Source: Rhinopomastus cyanomelas
Lineage: Eukaryota > Chordata > Aves > Bucerotiformes > Rhinopomastidae
Assembly: GCA_013400115.1 (NCBI GenBank)
Contig: VXBP01002343.1
Span: forward strand, 1,078,278-1,142,277
Direction of reading: 5' to 3'
DNA length: 64,000 nt
In this document: in pieces, positions 40,901-52,846 of the stretch
How positions within the stretch are numbered: position 1 is the first letter of the stretch
Layout of the letters: each line of letters begins with the position of its first letter
Translations under genes and position numbers: made by a program
Notes under the pieces: generated by a model
Told to the model about the DNA's origin: nothing
Seen by the model: only the letters and a program-made list of their open reading frames with translations
Database searches by the model: none

Positions 40901-42163
40901 TGTAATGTTTCTAACTTGTGTTTCCTGTTGCAAGAGACAATCATGAAGATGGAAGAAAGTTCTGCTGCATAACTGGACTGTGAAATGTGGGAACAGTTGA
41001 GTGAAAGCTACTGGATTGAGTGATTTTTGTTATGGATCCTGTGTCAATCTAGTGCAAAGGCACCTGTACAAATTTATAATTATAAATTTATTGCCACAGA
41101 GAGTACAGATCAGTGGTTCTTCAGTGTGTGGGGCTTTTTACAGTAAAGGAACTACAGATCACTGAATGCAGAGAGTTTCAAGTTATGTGCATAAAGAGTT
41201 CACTTCCAGCAGCTGTGGTGTTCCAAGCAACACATAACATTCAGCTTCTTGTTGTGCCTTGGTGCATAGGTCAGTGCAGCTGTATCAGCTTTCCCTTCTC
41301 AAGTGTACCTTTTAATTGTCTCTTCTCACTTTCTGCAGTTCATTGGCAGTCAGCTGTTGTCTTTCACTTCTGCAGCTCAGCAAAGGAGTACCAGTTCTTG
41401 GTGGCTTTCTACTACCTGCTGCTTTTGGAGACAGGAGGTGCACTCTGCGATATATGATTTATTTGCAGTTAGAAATAAGGCACCAAAGAGAACTTCATTG
41501 AGTGAGGGCAAGATTGCAGGGTGGTTATAATCCTTTGTTAGGGCGTATATTGTATACAACACATAATCACTGGAAAGGCCTGCTTGGGGTTTTTTGAAGA
41601 AATAATTTCTGTTTGAGGTTTGGTATGCTCCTACAATTTGTCTGTGTTCCACCCTTTAGTCAGGGAAGGGATGATGATGCCAGAGGATTTCCTGAGGTCT
41701 CCTAATACCAGTCTAATTCCTTAGGCAGCAGTTCAACGCTAAGAAAACATGCACAGAGATGTTACCCATTGTTTTTCCTCTCAAAGAACTGTCTCTACTG
41801 AACTGTGTGACATTCCTGTCTTGGAGGATGGAAAACATCAGGGACTAAGCACATTTTCTGCCTGACGTGACGTGCTGTTACATCACTGATGTACTTCTAC
41901 CATCGCTTACGAGAGTGTTGCTCAAACTTGCGGGCAAGGATCTTCTGGAATATAATCAGGTTTGATGGATTCCCTTCAAGACATATGTTTACATGGAAGT
42001 AAATTCTAGTTTTAGCTGTTGAAAAAACATAGCTGTGCTCTTAATGTAGATGGCAATGGAGAAGAAAGTTCTGAGTTTATTGAAGTGATTAGATTGTGTA
42101 CCTGTACACGAACAAAATGAAGAGCCTTCCAAGATCATGCCTGTCCGAAGGCAAGAGTCATAC

Positions 42164-42456
42164 AATCATAGAATCATGTAATGCATAGGGTTTGAAGAGA
42201 CCTTCAGAGGTCATCAAATCCAGTCTCCTGCAGTAAGCAGGGACATCTTCAAACAGAGCCTCATTCAGCCTGACCTTGAATATCCCAAGGGATGGGGCTT
42301 CCAGCACCTCCCTGGGCAACCTGTTCCAACATTTCACCACCCTCCTAAAAAATTCCTTCCTTATGTCTAATTTATATCTACCCTCTTTTAGTTTAAGACT
42401 ATTGTCCCTTGTCCTGTCACAACAGGCCTTGCTAAAAAGTCCCTCCCCATCAGCAG
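42164..42456 (-). mobile_element. CR1 LINE 3' end
   Basis: Antisense: atcatagaatcatgtaatgc, ttcagaggtcatcaaatcca, ctccctgggcaacctgttcc and ttgtcctgtcacaacaggcc. Confidence 0.88.
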
Positions 42457-43868
42457 GAAGCAGAACGTAAAAAAAGAAAATGAACTTGCATAAAAGAAAA
42501 AAATACTTACAGTGGTAAATACTTAACTATTGCATGAGTTTATTGGTGGACTTCATGGATTCTCCAACACTGGAAATTAGTGGCAAGATCCGAGATCTTT
42601 TAAGAAGCTGCTCTTGTTCAGGAAACCCTCTGTGTCTGACAGTAATTCACACTTTGTGATGACCAGAGTAGATCTTTGCAATTTTAAAATTCCTTTGCTA
42701 GTAGTAACAACATTGTTTTCTGGTTCTAAGGCAAAGAAAAAAATTAGTTGCAAAGAGATTATTTATTTTTTCCAAATAAGGTCTTATTTTGGGTGTCTGT
42801 CGGGAGCGTGTAGAACCTGTCTTTGATTTTGAAAAACAGCCAGCTCTGTGGGCATTGTCACAGATTCTTGTTAACTTGGAAACTTTCTAGCCATGCCATC
42901 TGTAGTTTTTTATATGGAAAATATAAAAATAGGTAGTGGGGTCATTAGGTTAGACAGCGAGGTATTAAATGGCTTAGGTTTAAGTTTTCAGTTACTTGGC
43001 TGATATGCAGCTGCTTGGATACAGCTCTTTGTGTGCTGGAATCTTTCAATGGAAGTTCTTATGCTTGTGAAAGTAATTTCATCCCATGATGACAGCTAGT
43101 AGAGACTGTCTTGCTGTGGTCATGGAAAGTTGAACTGGTCTGACTCTCGCTAGGTGACCTTCTCACTGGATTCTGCCTGCTCTCAGAAAACAAGCCGTTT
43201 GTTTGCACTGGTACTTGGGTGGAAGCTCCAGAATCAGCAGTAATGCCAGACATAACTGCTGTTTTGAAAGAAATGGTTTGGGGACTTTTCGCTCTCTAAT
43301 TCCACTATCAGGCCTATAGTTCTGACTCCTTGGGTTTGTGAATCTTTGCTTGATTCAGCTGATAGGAAATCTGGTCTCCTCCTGACCTTAGGTTTGGACA
43401 TGACATTGATGAATGTCATGTGAGAGAGAGAGAGAATTGTGGTTCTGAAAGCATATATGACCCTAGAAAATGTGGTTTGCATGTGTTCAGACTCAGAGAG
43501 CTTCTGATTATGACATAAGTATTGTTGTTTTTCAAAGATTTTAGATAACTTTTCATGTCTGGGGTGGTACAGCCTGAGACTCTTGATGGCAGATAAAGTT
43601 ATTTTGTTGGTGTGCACTGCAAACACACACACAGAGGGAAAAGCCATCAGTTGCTTCTGTAGGAAGAGAGCAGATATGTATCCTACCATTAGCATGAGAA
43701 AACTGTCAGTTCTTGAACGGCTTCCAGAGGGCGTAACGACGTTTGTTAGTTTAGGTCTATGTGCTGTTTAATAAAGGAGCTGTCAGACTTCATTGAGAGA
43801 TGCGCAGAGGAGTGATGTTTGCCAAGAAGATTTCCATCAGTATTTTTAACCTGAAGAAACCTCTATAT

Positions 43869-44168
43869 CAGGAGTCCTCAAACTTTTTAAACAGGGGGCC
43901 AGTTCACTGTCCCTCAGACAGTGTCGAGGGCCGGGCTATAGTTTGTGCTGCCTGGCTTGTCTTGCGTGGGAGCTGGAGGGAGGGAGGGAGAGACGGGGGA
44001 GCTGCCCACCTCAGCCCAGCCGTGCAGTTGGCAGGAAGTCATCTGCGGCTGCTTGGTTTCCACCCCCCAACCCCTGGTGCAGGGGGGGTGTGTGTAAATA
44101 CTGGCGGGCTTCATTGGACACCTCGGGGGGCCATATCTGGCCCACGGGCCAGGGTTTGAGGACCCCTG
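43869..44168. mobile_element. Intact non-autonomous hAT-type DNA transposon (300 bp) with TSD
   Basis: The left end CAGGAGTCCTCAAAC (43869-43883) and the reverse complement of the right end CAGGGGTCCTCAAAC (44154-44168) match at 14 of 15 positions. They are flanked by ctctatat (43861-43868) and atctatat (44169-44176), an 8-bp target-site duplication with one mismatch, the hAT hallmark. The interior is GC-rich, including a gaggg microrepeat, and encodes no transposase, so mobilisation would have been in trans. The ends resemble Charlie/OposCharlie-type hAT elements as I remember them. Confidence 0.88.
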
Positions 44169-46955
44169 ATCTATATCTAGACTTTGCCATTTACATCATG
44201 TGGCGAGTTATTTTCTTCCAGGTATCCAGAGCCTGTCAGGGATTTTTACTGCTGAAACTACCAAGGAACAGAGTAGAATCAAAGCACCCCCAGTTTCCTC
44301 AGCTGCTCTCCCTCAAAAGCAGGGATTGTCCTACCTTGCAGATTGTTTCCTTTGTGCTTTAAATTAAGGTTAACTTTGTTGATTTGCAAGATGCTTTTGA
44401 GATCATCTGTTAGAAAGTGCTTTTGATTTCTATAACAGTGGTCAAAAGAGGAAAATGTTCTTAATCCTAAAGCATCTTCTATCTTGTCAGACACTAGGTA
44501 TAAGGAAATGATTGTCATCAAAAGGCATCTGCAGTGTTTTAATTGCTCATCACCGTTAGTGAGATGAATATGCACTAACACACTAATATGTGCCATCAGG
44601 GAGTTTAACGTTCTGGTTAGGGGTGCTCTGTTGTCTTCCACCACCAGAGAAGTTGTAGGGAACATATATAGGGTTTTTTCATACGTGAGCATGTTGGAAG
44701 GAGCTATCTTAACATGCAAGTACCCTGTGGCATCTTACTAACTTGTGCCTGTCATTCAGGAGGTTGCTTGATGATGATATGTGAAATCCAGCAACCAAAT
44801 CCAGTGTTTGCAAGAAGACCGAACACTGTTAATATTGTTTGAATCTTAACAGAAATGGTAGATGGCAGATAAGTCCTGTCACACACAGGAAGTGATTTTG
44901 CCATCTAATGAAGAGAAGTGCTAGTGGTGATGGGAGGACTGTGCTCCAGCATACCAGACACCAAGGGCTTGTAACTCTTGTTTGTGGCTACTTCAATAGC
45001 TGTTTTTATGGAAACTGTAAGATTGAGCCCCTCATGGTCCATGTGTGATGAGAGCTTAAACTGTAGATCTTCGACAAAGCTCTTTTTGTTGTTCCTTCTG
45101 AAATGAGCTTTCCTTTCCAGTTCTTTAGTTCTGTGAATGGACGTTAAACAAACAGACAGGGCTGCTGAAGTGGTTGGCTCTGCAGAGCTGGCCTGGAAGC
45201 AGTTTGCAGAGGTGAAGGCTTCAATTATGTTAAAAACTGTGTGTGCAGCTCTTCAGGGAGTTACTGATTGTAGAGGACTAGTTCTGTCTGGGCACATCCA
45301 CAGGTGAGAATCCCGACCTCATGAGTTCACTGTTCCCCCACTCGTGAAAGTGGGGGTGCAGGTTTGTGTTTTATGGTGAGACATGCATAAGACATGCAAT
45401 TAACATTTTATAAGTGGCTTTTTAGAGCAGGCATCAATTTTTAATCTGTTTTCTTTTCCTGTTGCTGGGCTTTAGTAACCGCCTGTTTAGATGTAATTCC
45501 TGTTTGGGGCTGGGACTTTCTCTGATGACAGACCTGATGGATGCCTTCAAAATGAGTAAAATGTTAAATATTCTGGCCTGTACGTAAAATATTTCATATA
45601 TAAGGGTTTATTGTAGTCAGTGCATGATTGATGGAGTGATGTACACGTGAATAATATGCTCAGTAGAAAGTCCTGGGCAGTTTGTCAGAGTTAGTGCAGT
45701 TCTTGAGCAGTTCCTAGCATTATCTTATTTATTTTAAATTTTATTGGTGTTAAAGAAACAGGAAGGAAAAAGCGGTGTGTGCTTAAAAGCGCTAGAGGGA
45801 GCCAGGAGGAAGAGGAGAAAACCATTGACGACGTGTTTGCATTTTAAGGAACACTTTATACAAAAGATCCTTTTAATCTTCCCACTTCCTTCAGCTGAAA
45901 TGCAGCAACAGGTCAGCTGCTGCTGCTCTGTTCCCCCACACTTCACTAAAGAAATTCCAGTTTTCCAGTCCTGAGAGAGACCAGAAACTTAGCTGCTTTT
46001 TAGATGGCCACAGGGAAAATCACCTGCCCCTCCACAGACTGTACTTGGACTTATTTTGAATCTGCATGAGCCACCAAATGTTGATTTGCACTCCCATGCT
46101 GGGGTGTGTGTGTGTGGGACTGGAGTACGGGCTCAGCTCTGAACTTCTCTCCCTCCAAGATTATGTGGGGGAGAAAGAGGGAGTGTTGGTGCACTGCGGG
46201 TTGGCTAGATGGAGGAGAGTTTTAATGACATTAATGTGGAGCGGCCACATCGCTCTTGCAAGGGATCTGAGGAAAACCTGTGAGCTTGTAGAATTACACA
46301 GAAGCACAAAGTCACCATAAAGTCTGTCCTTTTATTTTATCAGGTTTTATAAGTGTTGTTTGGCACGCTTTTTCTATTGCTGTGTCGTAAGGCGAAATGC
46401 CTTGAGTTAAAGAGTAACAGCTTTACGATGTAGATAATAGCAGTAATTTGTTTTCATTCACCTCCACCCCAGTAAACTGCCCTAACTTTGGTATCTTGGG
46501 ATCTCTAAGAGTAAGATGAAATGCTGGGGAGGGGTATGGGCTCTGTGTGTGTTCTCTAGTTTCCAGGTTTTGAAAGGTGGGGGAATCGTTTTAGATTTCT
46601 AACATTTCTCTTCTAGATATCTAGTATCACACAACTAAACCTGTTGCTGTAGAGAACAGAATTTGGATGGCCTGGAGCCTTTTGGGAGAGGGATGAAGTA
46701 TCCTTATTTGTGATTATCTGAGGCTGCTTAGAGCTTTGCAATGCTGGAAGCCATCTCAAAGGAGGTAGGCAGTCTGGAAATGGGTGATTAAATGAGCCAA
46801 ATGAATATATAAGAGCTTTGTGTTTATCATCTACTGCTGTAACATACTGCTGCTGCACTCACTGTTCAAGGTTCTAATTTCTCTTTTCCACTTTACAAAG
46901 GGCAGAAGTAATGGACTGGGATTTTCTTCCTTTGGCCTTTTACTAGATGGAATGA

Positions 46956-46995
46956 TTTTAAGTTATGACAGCAGTTATTTTAAGTTATGACAGCA
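46956..46995. repeat. 18-bp direct repeat, 22 bp apart
   Basis: ttttaagttatgacagca occurs at 46956-46973 and 46978-46995, a recent local duplication. Confidence 0.85.
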
Positions 46996-48169
46996 AGGAT
47001 GAATATTTCTCAAAAGTACTCTAACCATGTTTTAGCCTGAGGACTCTGCTCTCTTTAAAGAAAACAAATATAATGGAATTTAAATATGTGGAGGCTGGAG
47101 TCCTTTAGCAGTGTACTTTAAGGCTATAAAGAATTGTTTGCCAATTGTAATGACATAGTTCCAGATTTGAGATGGCTACAAATTAAGAAGCAAAGAAAAC
47201 ATTTCTTTTGAAATATTTAATAACTTCTCAGCAATTAAAAAAAACCCATTTCCAACCAGGTAAGAGCACTAAGTCTTTATGGCTTAATTCCTATTATATG
47301 GTTTGAGGCTTTTTTCCTGCCATTTGAGAATTAAGTACACTGAAGATGAAACAGCGTATTGGAATAGCAGAGGTGGTTTTTTCCCCCCCTGCCCCTTTAG
47401 CTACTCTGCTTTGTGCTGTTTCTCCTGCTGCAGGGTAGGTTTGGAGACAGACATGCTTCTTGGTCTCTTGGTGTGTAGGGCTCCTATTAAAGCCTCAAAT
47501 TATTTCCTCAGGTAGAAGAGTGGCAGAGCTGAACTGTAAATTAAGAGCATACTCAATGTATTCCTCAGAAGCAGGATAACAGACATAGTCAATCCAAAAC
47601 AGAGGATAGTGACTTTCTAGATGAATTTCTTACACTTCCAAAGTGGTGCTTACTCAGAATGGTCTGTGGTACTACAGGGAGCTCTGTGATAAACAGATTA
47701 TCCAGTGGGGCCATTTAATGCTCAGCTAAACCAGCTTTTTTGTGATTATTCCATCTTTTTTTGGATCAATCACCTGCAGGAGAGCACCCACCAATGCTGA
47801 ACTCCACAGGCAACAGAGTTGTTGTTACCTGTTGAAGTGGTGGTGGGTACACTGTGGAAGGGATATAATTTCCCTTAGGAGAGTTAGAGGGTAAAAGGTT
47901 ACTCTCTTAGAAACACACAGTGAAAATTAATGACGTGGTGTACTTGGATTTCTTTGTTGCCTTAGGAAAGGCCTGTACTTTCAGTAGTAGCCCTGGGGCA
48001 GAGTTTTTATCGTGCGACTTCGCTATGAGGTTTACCCAAAGACTGTGGTATCTGATAAAAAAGAATGGGCCAGAGTGGGTGTAGCACCCCTACCCTTTCC
48101 CCATCAAGCTGGGGCAGGGCAAGGTGCCTGTGAGACAATGTCCAGTGCCATTTTTTTCCCCAAAGTCCT

Positions 48170-48290
48170 TTGCAGAATCATATAATGGTTTAGGTTGGAA
48201 GGTCATCAAGCTCTAACCTCTCCTCAGCCATGGGCAGGGACATCTCTTACTGGACCACGCTGCCCAGAGCCCCATCCAGTCTGTAATCTT
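48170..48290 (-). mobile_element. CR1 3' tail
   Basis: Antisense: agaatcatataatggtttag, gccatgggcagggacatctc, gcccagagccccatccag. Confidence 0.8.
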
Positions 48291-49759
48291 ATGAAATATC
48301 CAGTCTGTGCTGGTTGCCCACATGCCCACTGAGCTCCATAGAGAAAGATGTCACTCTGGAGGGCAGCTATTCCTGTTCCAAGCTCAGTGTCCACAACATC
48401 CCTCACTGAGCTCTGTCTGGGGGTGGCCTAGAGAGGAAACCTGGCTGGAGGTGTCCAGCCTTGCTGGAGGAATATTTCACTATGGGTTTGGAGCAGAAAT
48501 GACCACAACTGGTGTCACTTGTTGCAGTGCTTTTGAGAGCAGTGGGACCAGCTGCTGCCTGGCCTCAGTACTGTTGAGGACAGTCCAAAAACCATGGGCC
48601 AGAGGTGTCTTGGTGTCTACTAGGTAGGCCATAACCACAAACGGTGGTGAGCTTTACAGATAAGCCGAAAGCGCACGTCTGCTGGTCTGAAGTTGTCTCC
48701 GCACCTCCCACATGAATGCGGGGAGGTTAAAGGACCAGAGATGACTTTTGCTCCCGGAGCCTGGGAAGGATGGGCAAGTTGCTAATTCCTGCCTCTTCAA
48801 AGTGAAGATTTGGAGTACTCCTGTTTGGCTTGGAGCTGGGATTGCTAGCAAAGGATGTTAGCCCTTTAAAAGGTGGCTATTTCATCCGTATTCTCTAGAA
48901 ATGAGGTTTCTCCTGCTTTTTCAGTTGCCTTTAGTGTAGGCCTGTGCATAGCTACTGCAGGTGAGCCCTAAATCAAGGTCTGATGCAACTGTAGTGCTGG
49001 TATGCGGCAGGGGCTGAGTTCGCTCCCCAAACACACGCAGCACGGAATTATTTTTAATAATGTAGGACTCTGACCGTGCTGTGCCCTGAAGAAGAGGCTG
49101 TGAGGTGAAATCCCCCACGAGCTGGTAAGCTCAGCAGAAATACGTACTGGGCTGTCATGCCTGCTGGGGCTTGGCTGAGATCTGTGTGAGGATGGGCTTT
49201 AAATCCCATCCGGCAGTGCCTGCAGCAGCTGATGAAGCATCCTCCTTTCCTTGCTCTCAGCGCGGGTTAGACAGCCGGGGTGGGGGGGAAGGGACTCGCC
49301 ATTCCCTTTGGGAATATGTGGTGCTTGCTGAGCAATAGCTGCTGAGAGAGAAGAGTGAAGCATTAAAAATTCCTTTTAATTGGGTTTTGCTGTATTTCCA
49401 GGCTCGATAATAGCTGGTAGTACTTGTTTCACAATATTTTAATACTATGATTTTTTTAAAAAAATCATGTTAGCCTTTGAAAAAATTACTTTAGGCTAAT
49501 GTTTTTCTTCAGTGGGATTCAAATTTTCCTTAGCATCTGCTGCAGGGTGGATTTTCTTTTCCCCTCCAGTATTACTGGGGTAAGTATTTGGATCTCTGTG
49601 TTGTAACAGGCAGGAAGTAGCTAAACTTTGGCTTCTCTGGGCAGGACATCGCTGAACGATGCCGTGCGTGAGCATGTTGGCTTTATTATTGTCTTGTAAC
49701 TTGCTGCTGGGCTCCCTTATTTGCATTCTCAGCAGGACGGCAAGGTGAATAATTTAATT

Positions 49760-50372
49760 CCAGCAGCCTCTGCCACGTGATAGTGCCAGGACCCATCAGC
49801 GATGCTTCCCCTGCACCGACAGACTTGCGAGGGGAATGGAAACTTACAGAAGTGATGCGGAATCGTCGCATCTCCTCCCTTAACCTCAGAGGAACCTCCC
49901 GGCGGAGCGCTCGCTTCTTCCTTTGCTTCTACACGCGCTCCTCTGACGTGGAGTTTGGAGGGGGGGGGTGTGTGTGAGCGAGGGAGTGGGAAGTGGGGAG
50001 GAAAAATGCACACCCAGGCACAGAGCTAGTCAGAGCAGGATCAACGAGGAGTCTCCGAGAGGCCGGGAGTTCGGCCACGGGCAGCGGGGAGTGGAAATTT
50101 ACAGCTGGTTGTTAGCGCCTGTGCGTGTTCAAGCGATCCTCTTTGCTCACGCTTTTCCAGAGGCTGGCGGTCGCTGGGCAGAAGAAGCGTGGGGAGGCTG
50201 AGTCGTGGGATCCCTTGTCACTGCCACGTGTCGATGAGCAGCAGGGGGGAATAACGCGGAATTAAATGGAAGATCTCTGAGGGCCGGGGCTGCGGGGAGG
50301 CAGCAGAGCTGTCCAGCACCTGGCCATGGGGCTGCGTGGGGCTGCCTAGGAGCCCCCACCGTTCCGCACGCG
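49760..50372 (+). promoter_or_regulatory. GC/CpG-enriched region with candidate alternative first exon of CAB39L
   Basis: About 600 bp of raised CG content stand out inside the long CAB39L 5' intron. The region contains two CACGTG E-boxes (49774-49779 and 50225-50230) and ends in a strong donor, CGCG|GTAAGT at 50373. An alternative TSS and non-coding exon spliced to 59451 is plausible but is inference. Confidence 0.4.
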
Positions 50373-52359
50373 GTAAGTGCTCCTCAGGATGCTGTCTTCC
50401 CAGTGACTGAAAGTTAAGTGATTTAATAAAACTTTTCTTTTTTCCAGTCAGGAGCAGCCTTTGTGGTAACGTGCCACTCGCCTGCTTGTTCTCGGCAGCT
50501 ACGCTGTGAGCCGTTTATAGCTTTGTAAACTGTGTTAGCAGGAGCGTCTTTTCAAAGCAGGCAACCCTCAACAATGCTCCTCCTGTTACATAAGGCGCTG
50601 GCTCTGCACCGGAGCACTCAGTGTCCATGGAACATCTCTGGGAATGGCTTTATTTACAGTATGGTTTCCAGAAATAAAATATCTGCAATATATCATTTCT
50701 CTCGCTGCTCTCCGCGTGCTGCCTGCAGCTGCGGACTGGCTCTTGAGATGCAGAGGGATGAGAGCGTGGCCACTTGCATAAGACCACGGGAAACAGTCAG
50801 AGATGAAGGGAAGATGAGTGCGCGTGTGAACTGTCACAAGGAACGGCGTATGTAAATTAACCATCTCGTTACTTACAGCCAGCAGATCTTGTCAACCTCA
50901 AATGCTAATTCTGTGCATGGAGTCATTATCAGGCAGAACTTTTATTGAGCTTAAGGGAAGCTTCCTGTGGGTTTTTTTTTTCTGAGCAAAAACTCTTGGG
51001 CTGGTATTAGTAGTGAAGTGAAATTACTGTTCTGAAAAATTATTGTAGTGTGTTATGGAGCTGTTGACAATAACACTTAGGCTTGCTAAGAACATGGTCA
51101 GGTGAATGCTGTGTAGAGAGATAACTTGCAGTAGTATAGGAAAGAAAGGCAAAAATAGTATGCATGTCCTCACTAATGGGTTTAGAGGAAGTTCTATTCC
51201 CTCTTGGCTGCTGCCCATGTTATTTAAATTATTTTACCAGTTTTCATTATTTCTACAGTTATTTAACTACTAGAAATAGAAATTTATCTTGGATCCCCTT
51301 TTTCTTAAGCTCTGTTAGAATTGTTTGTACTTCAGAGACATTAGCTAAGAGAGCTCTTTCTGCATGACTGAGCTAGCAGGAGTTCTGCTATGAACTATAG
51401 TTAGGCATGGAATTGAGTTCTTAACATCTGAAAGACCTCCATGGTGACAAATGGAAGCAGGGATCCCAAACATTCTTGACTCATCAATCCTCCCAATTTG
51501 GTGTCTGCAAAACTGCTGGTTTCTTATCTTTCTAGTTTTATTCAGTCTAAAGTAATCACCTACAGTAGTTGTTTAACTCTTTAGTATGAGTGGGAGAGCC
51601 TGTGTAGTCCTGTGATACAGAGATGATTGATGCCACTGTGAGTATGGTGCCACAGGACACCACTTCTGCATGTGTACTGGATGTTACTTGGCATTGTGAT
51701 GTACAAATAACTGTTTTGTAATAAATATTTAATATTAATAATAACAGACATGGTAGCACAGGACTTGCTGTAGTAACAGGACACTAATTAGAGAAGTCAG
51801 ACACTCAGGAGGGTTCCTAACTTTAATTTTGATATTTATCTGTGCTGTTGTAGTCTGCTGTCTGTACCCTACTCAGGCTATTCACAGTAAGTTTGTATCA
51901 TCATATATTTACACCCTCTTGACCATCATAATTTCACTCTGGGTTTGGCTGGTAAACACCTGAGCTGTCACATCTCCTCTAGCAGCCCTACCTGTCCTCT
52001 GTGCTCCTTCATCCTCCTCTTCATCTCTTGTGCTGGTACAGCACTTCGTTGGACTCTGGGGAGAACTAGACTGGAAACCTGTGTGACACTATTTACCCCA
52101 CCAGGCTATTTTTTTTTAACCTGGGTCAGTTCCCTGACCTGAGTCACCACGTGGCCCTGCAAACACTTGTACCATTCCAACACAGGCTGAGGGATGTGAA
52201 TAGATGTGGAGCTGGGTGACACCGATGCAGAATGAACTGTTTATCAATCTGTTGCCTCAGTGACCAGATAGCTGTTAGGTGTTTCATTCTGTATCCAGTG
52301 TTTGCTGAGAGACTACATGGGCTTTTTGCTTTTCTGTTGAATGGTGACAAATGGGCATT

Positions 52360-52406
52360 GAAGCACTCAATTAAAAAGTAGAATTATTTAAATAATTGAG
52401 TGCTTC
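52360..52406. repeat. Perfect 14-bp inverted repeat (hairpin)
   Basis: GAAGCACTCAATTA (52360-52373) and its exact reverse complement TAATTGAGTGCTTC (52393-52406) enclose a 19-base AT-rich loop. Confidence 0.85.
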
Positions 52407-52443
52407 CATAGGGCTACATTGCAGCACTTGAGTGAAACATCAC

Positions 52444-52846
52444 TACAGAATCATAGAATGGATTGGGTGGAAGGGACCTTTAAATGTCATCTAGTCCAAC
52501 CCCCCTACAACAAGCAGGGAAATATCTAACTAGATCAGGTTGCTCAGAGCCCCATCAAGCCTGACCTTGAATGCCTTCAGGGATGGAGCTTCTACCACCT
52601 TTTCAGAACCTTCAAGGTAAAGAACTTAGGATTTCCTAACATTCAATCTAAGTCTCCCCTGCTCTAGTTTAAACCCATTGCCTCTCTTCCTGTCTCTACA
52701 CACCCTTGTGAACCATCTCTCACCAGCTTTCCTTTAGGCCTTCTTCAGGTATTGGAAGGCTGCTATAAGGGCTCCCCAGAATCTTCTCCAGGCTGAACAA
52801 CTCCAACTCTTTCAGCCTGTCTTCATAGGAGAGGTGCTCAGTGAAT
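52444..52846 (-). mobile_element. CR1 LINE 3' end
   Basis: Antisense: agaatcatagaatggattgg, atgtcatctagtccaacccc, aacaagcagggaaatatc, ctccaggctgaacaactcca. Confidence 0.88.

Noticed and set aside
43234..43695. 153-codon minus-strand open frame
   Set aside because: No similarity recognised and no splice context. It is in CAB39L intronic sequence.
44279..44719. 146-codon minus-strand open frame
   Set aside because: Chance open frame next to the hAT element, with no transposase motifs (no hAT dimerisation or catalytic signature).
45324..45356. Small hairpin cccccact / agtggggg
   Set aside because: The 8-bp stem in single-copy sequence is within chance expectation.
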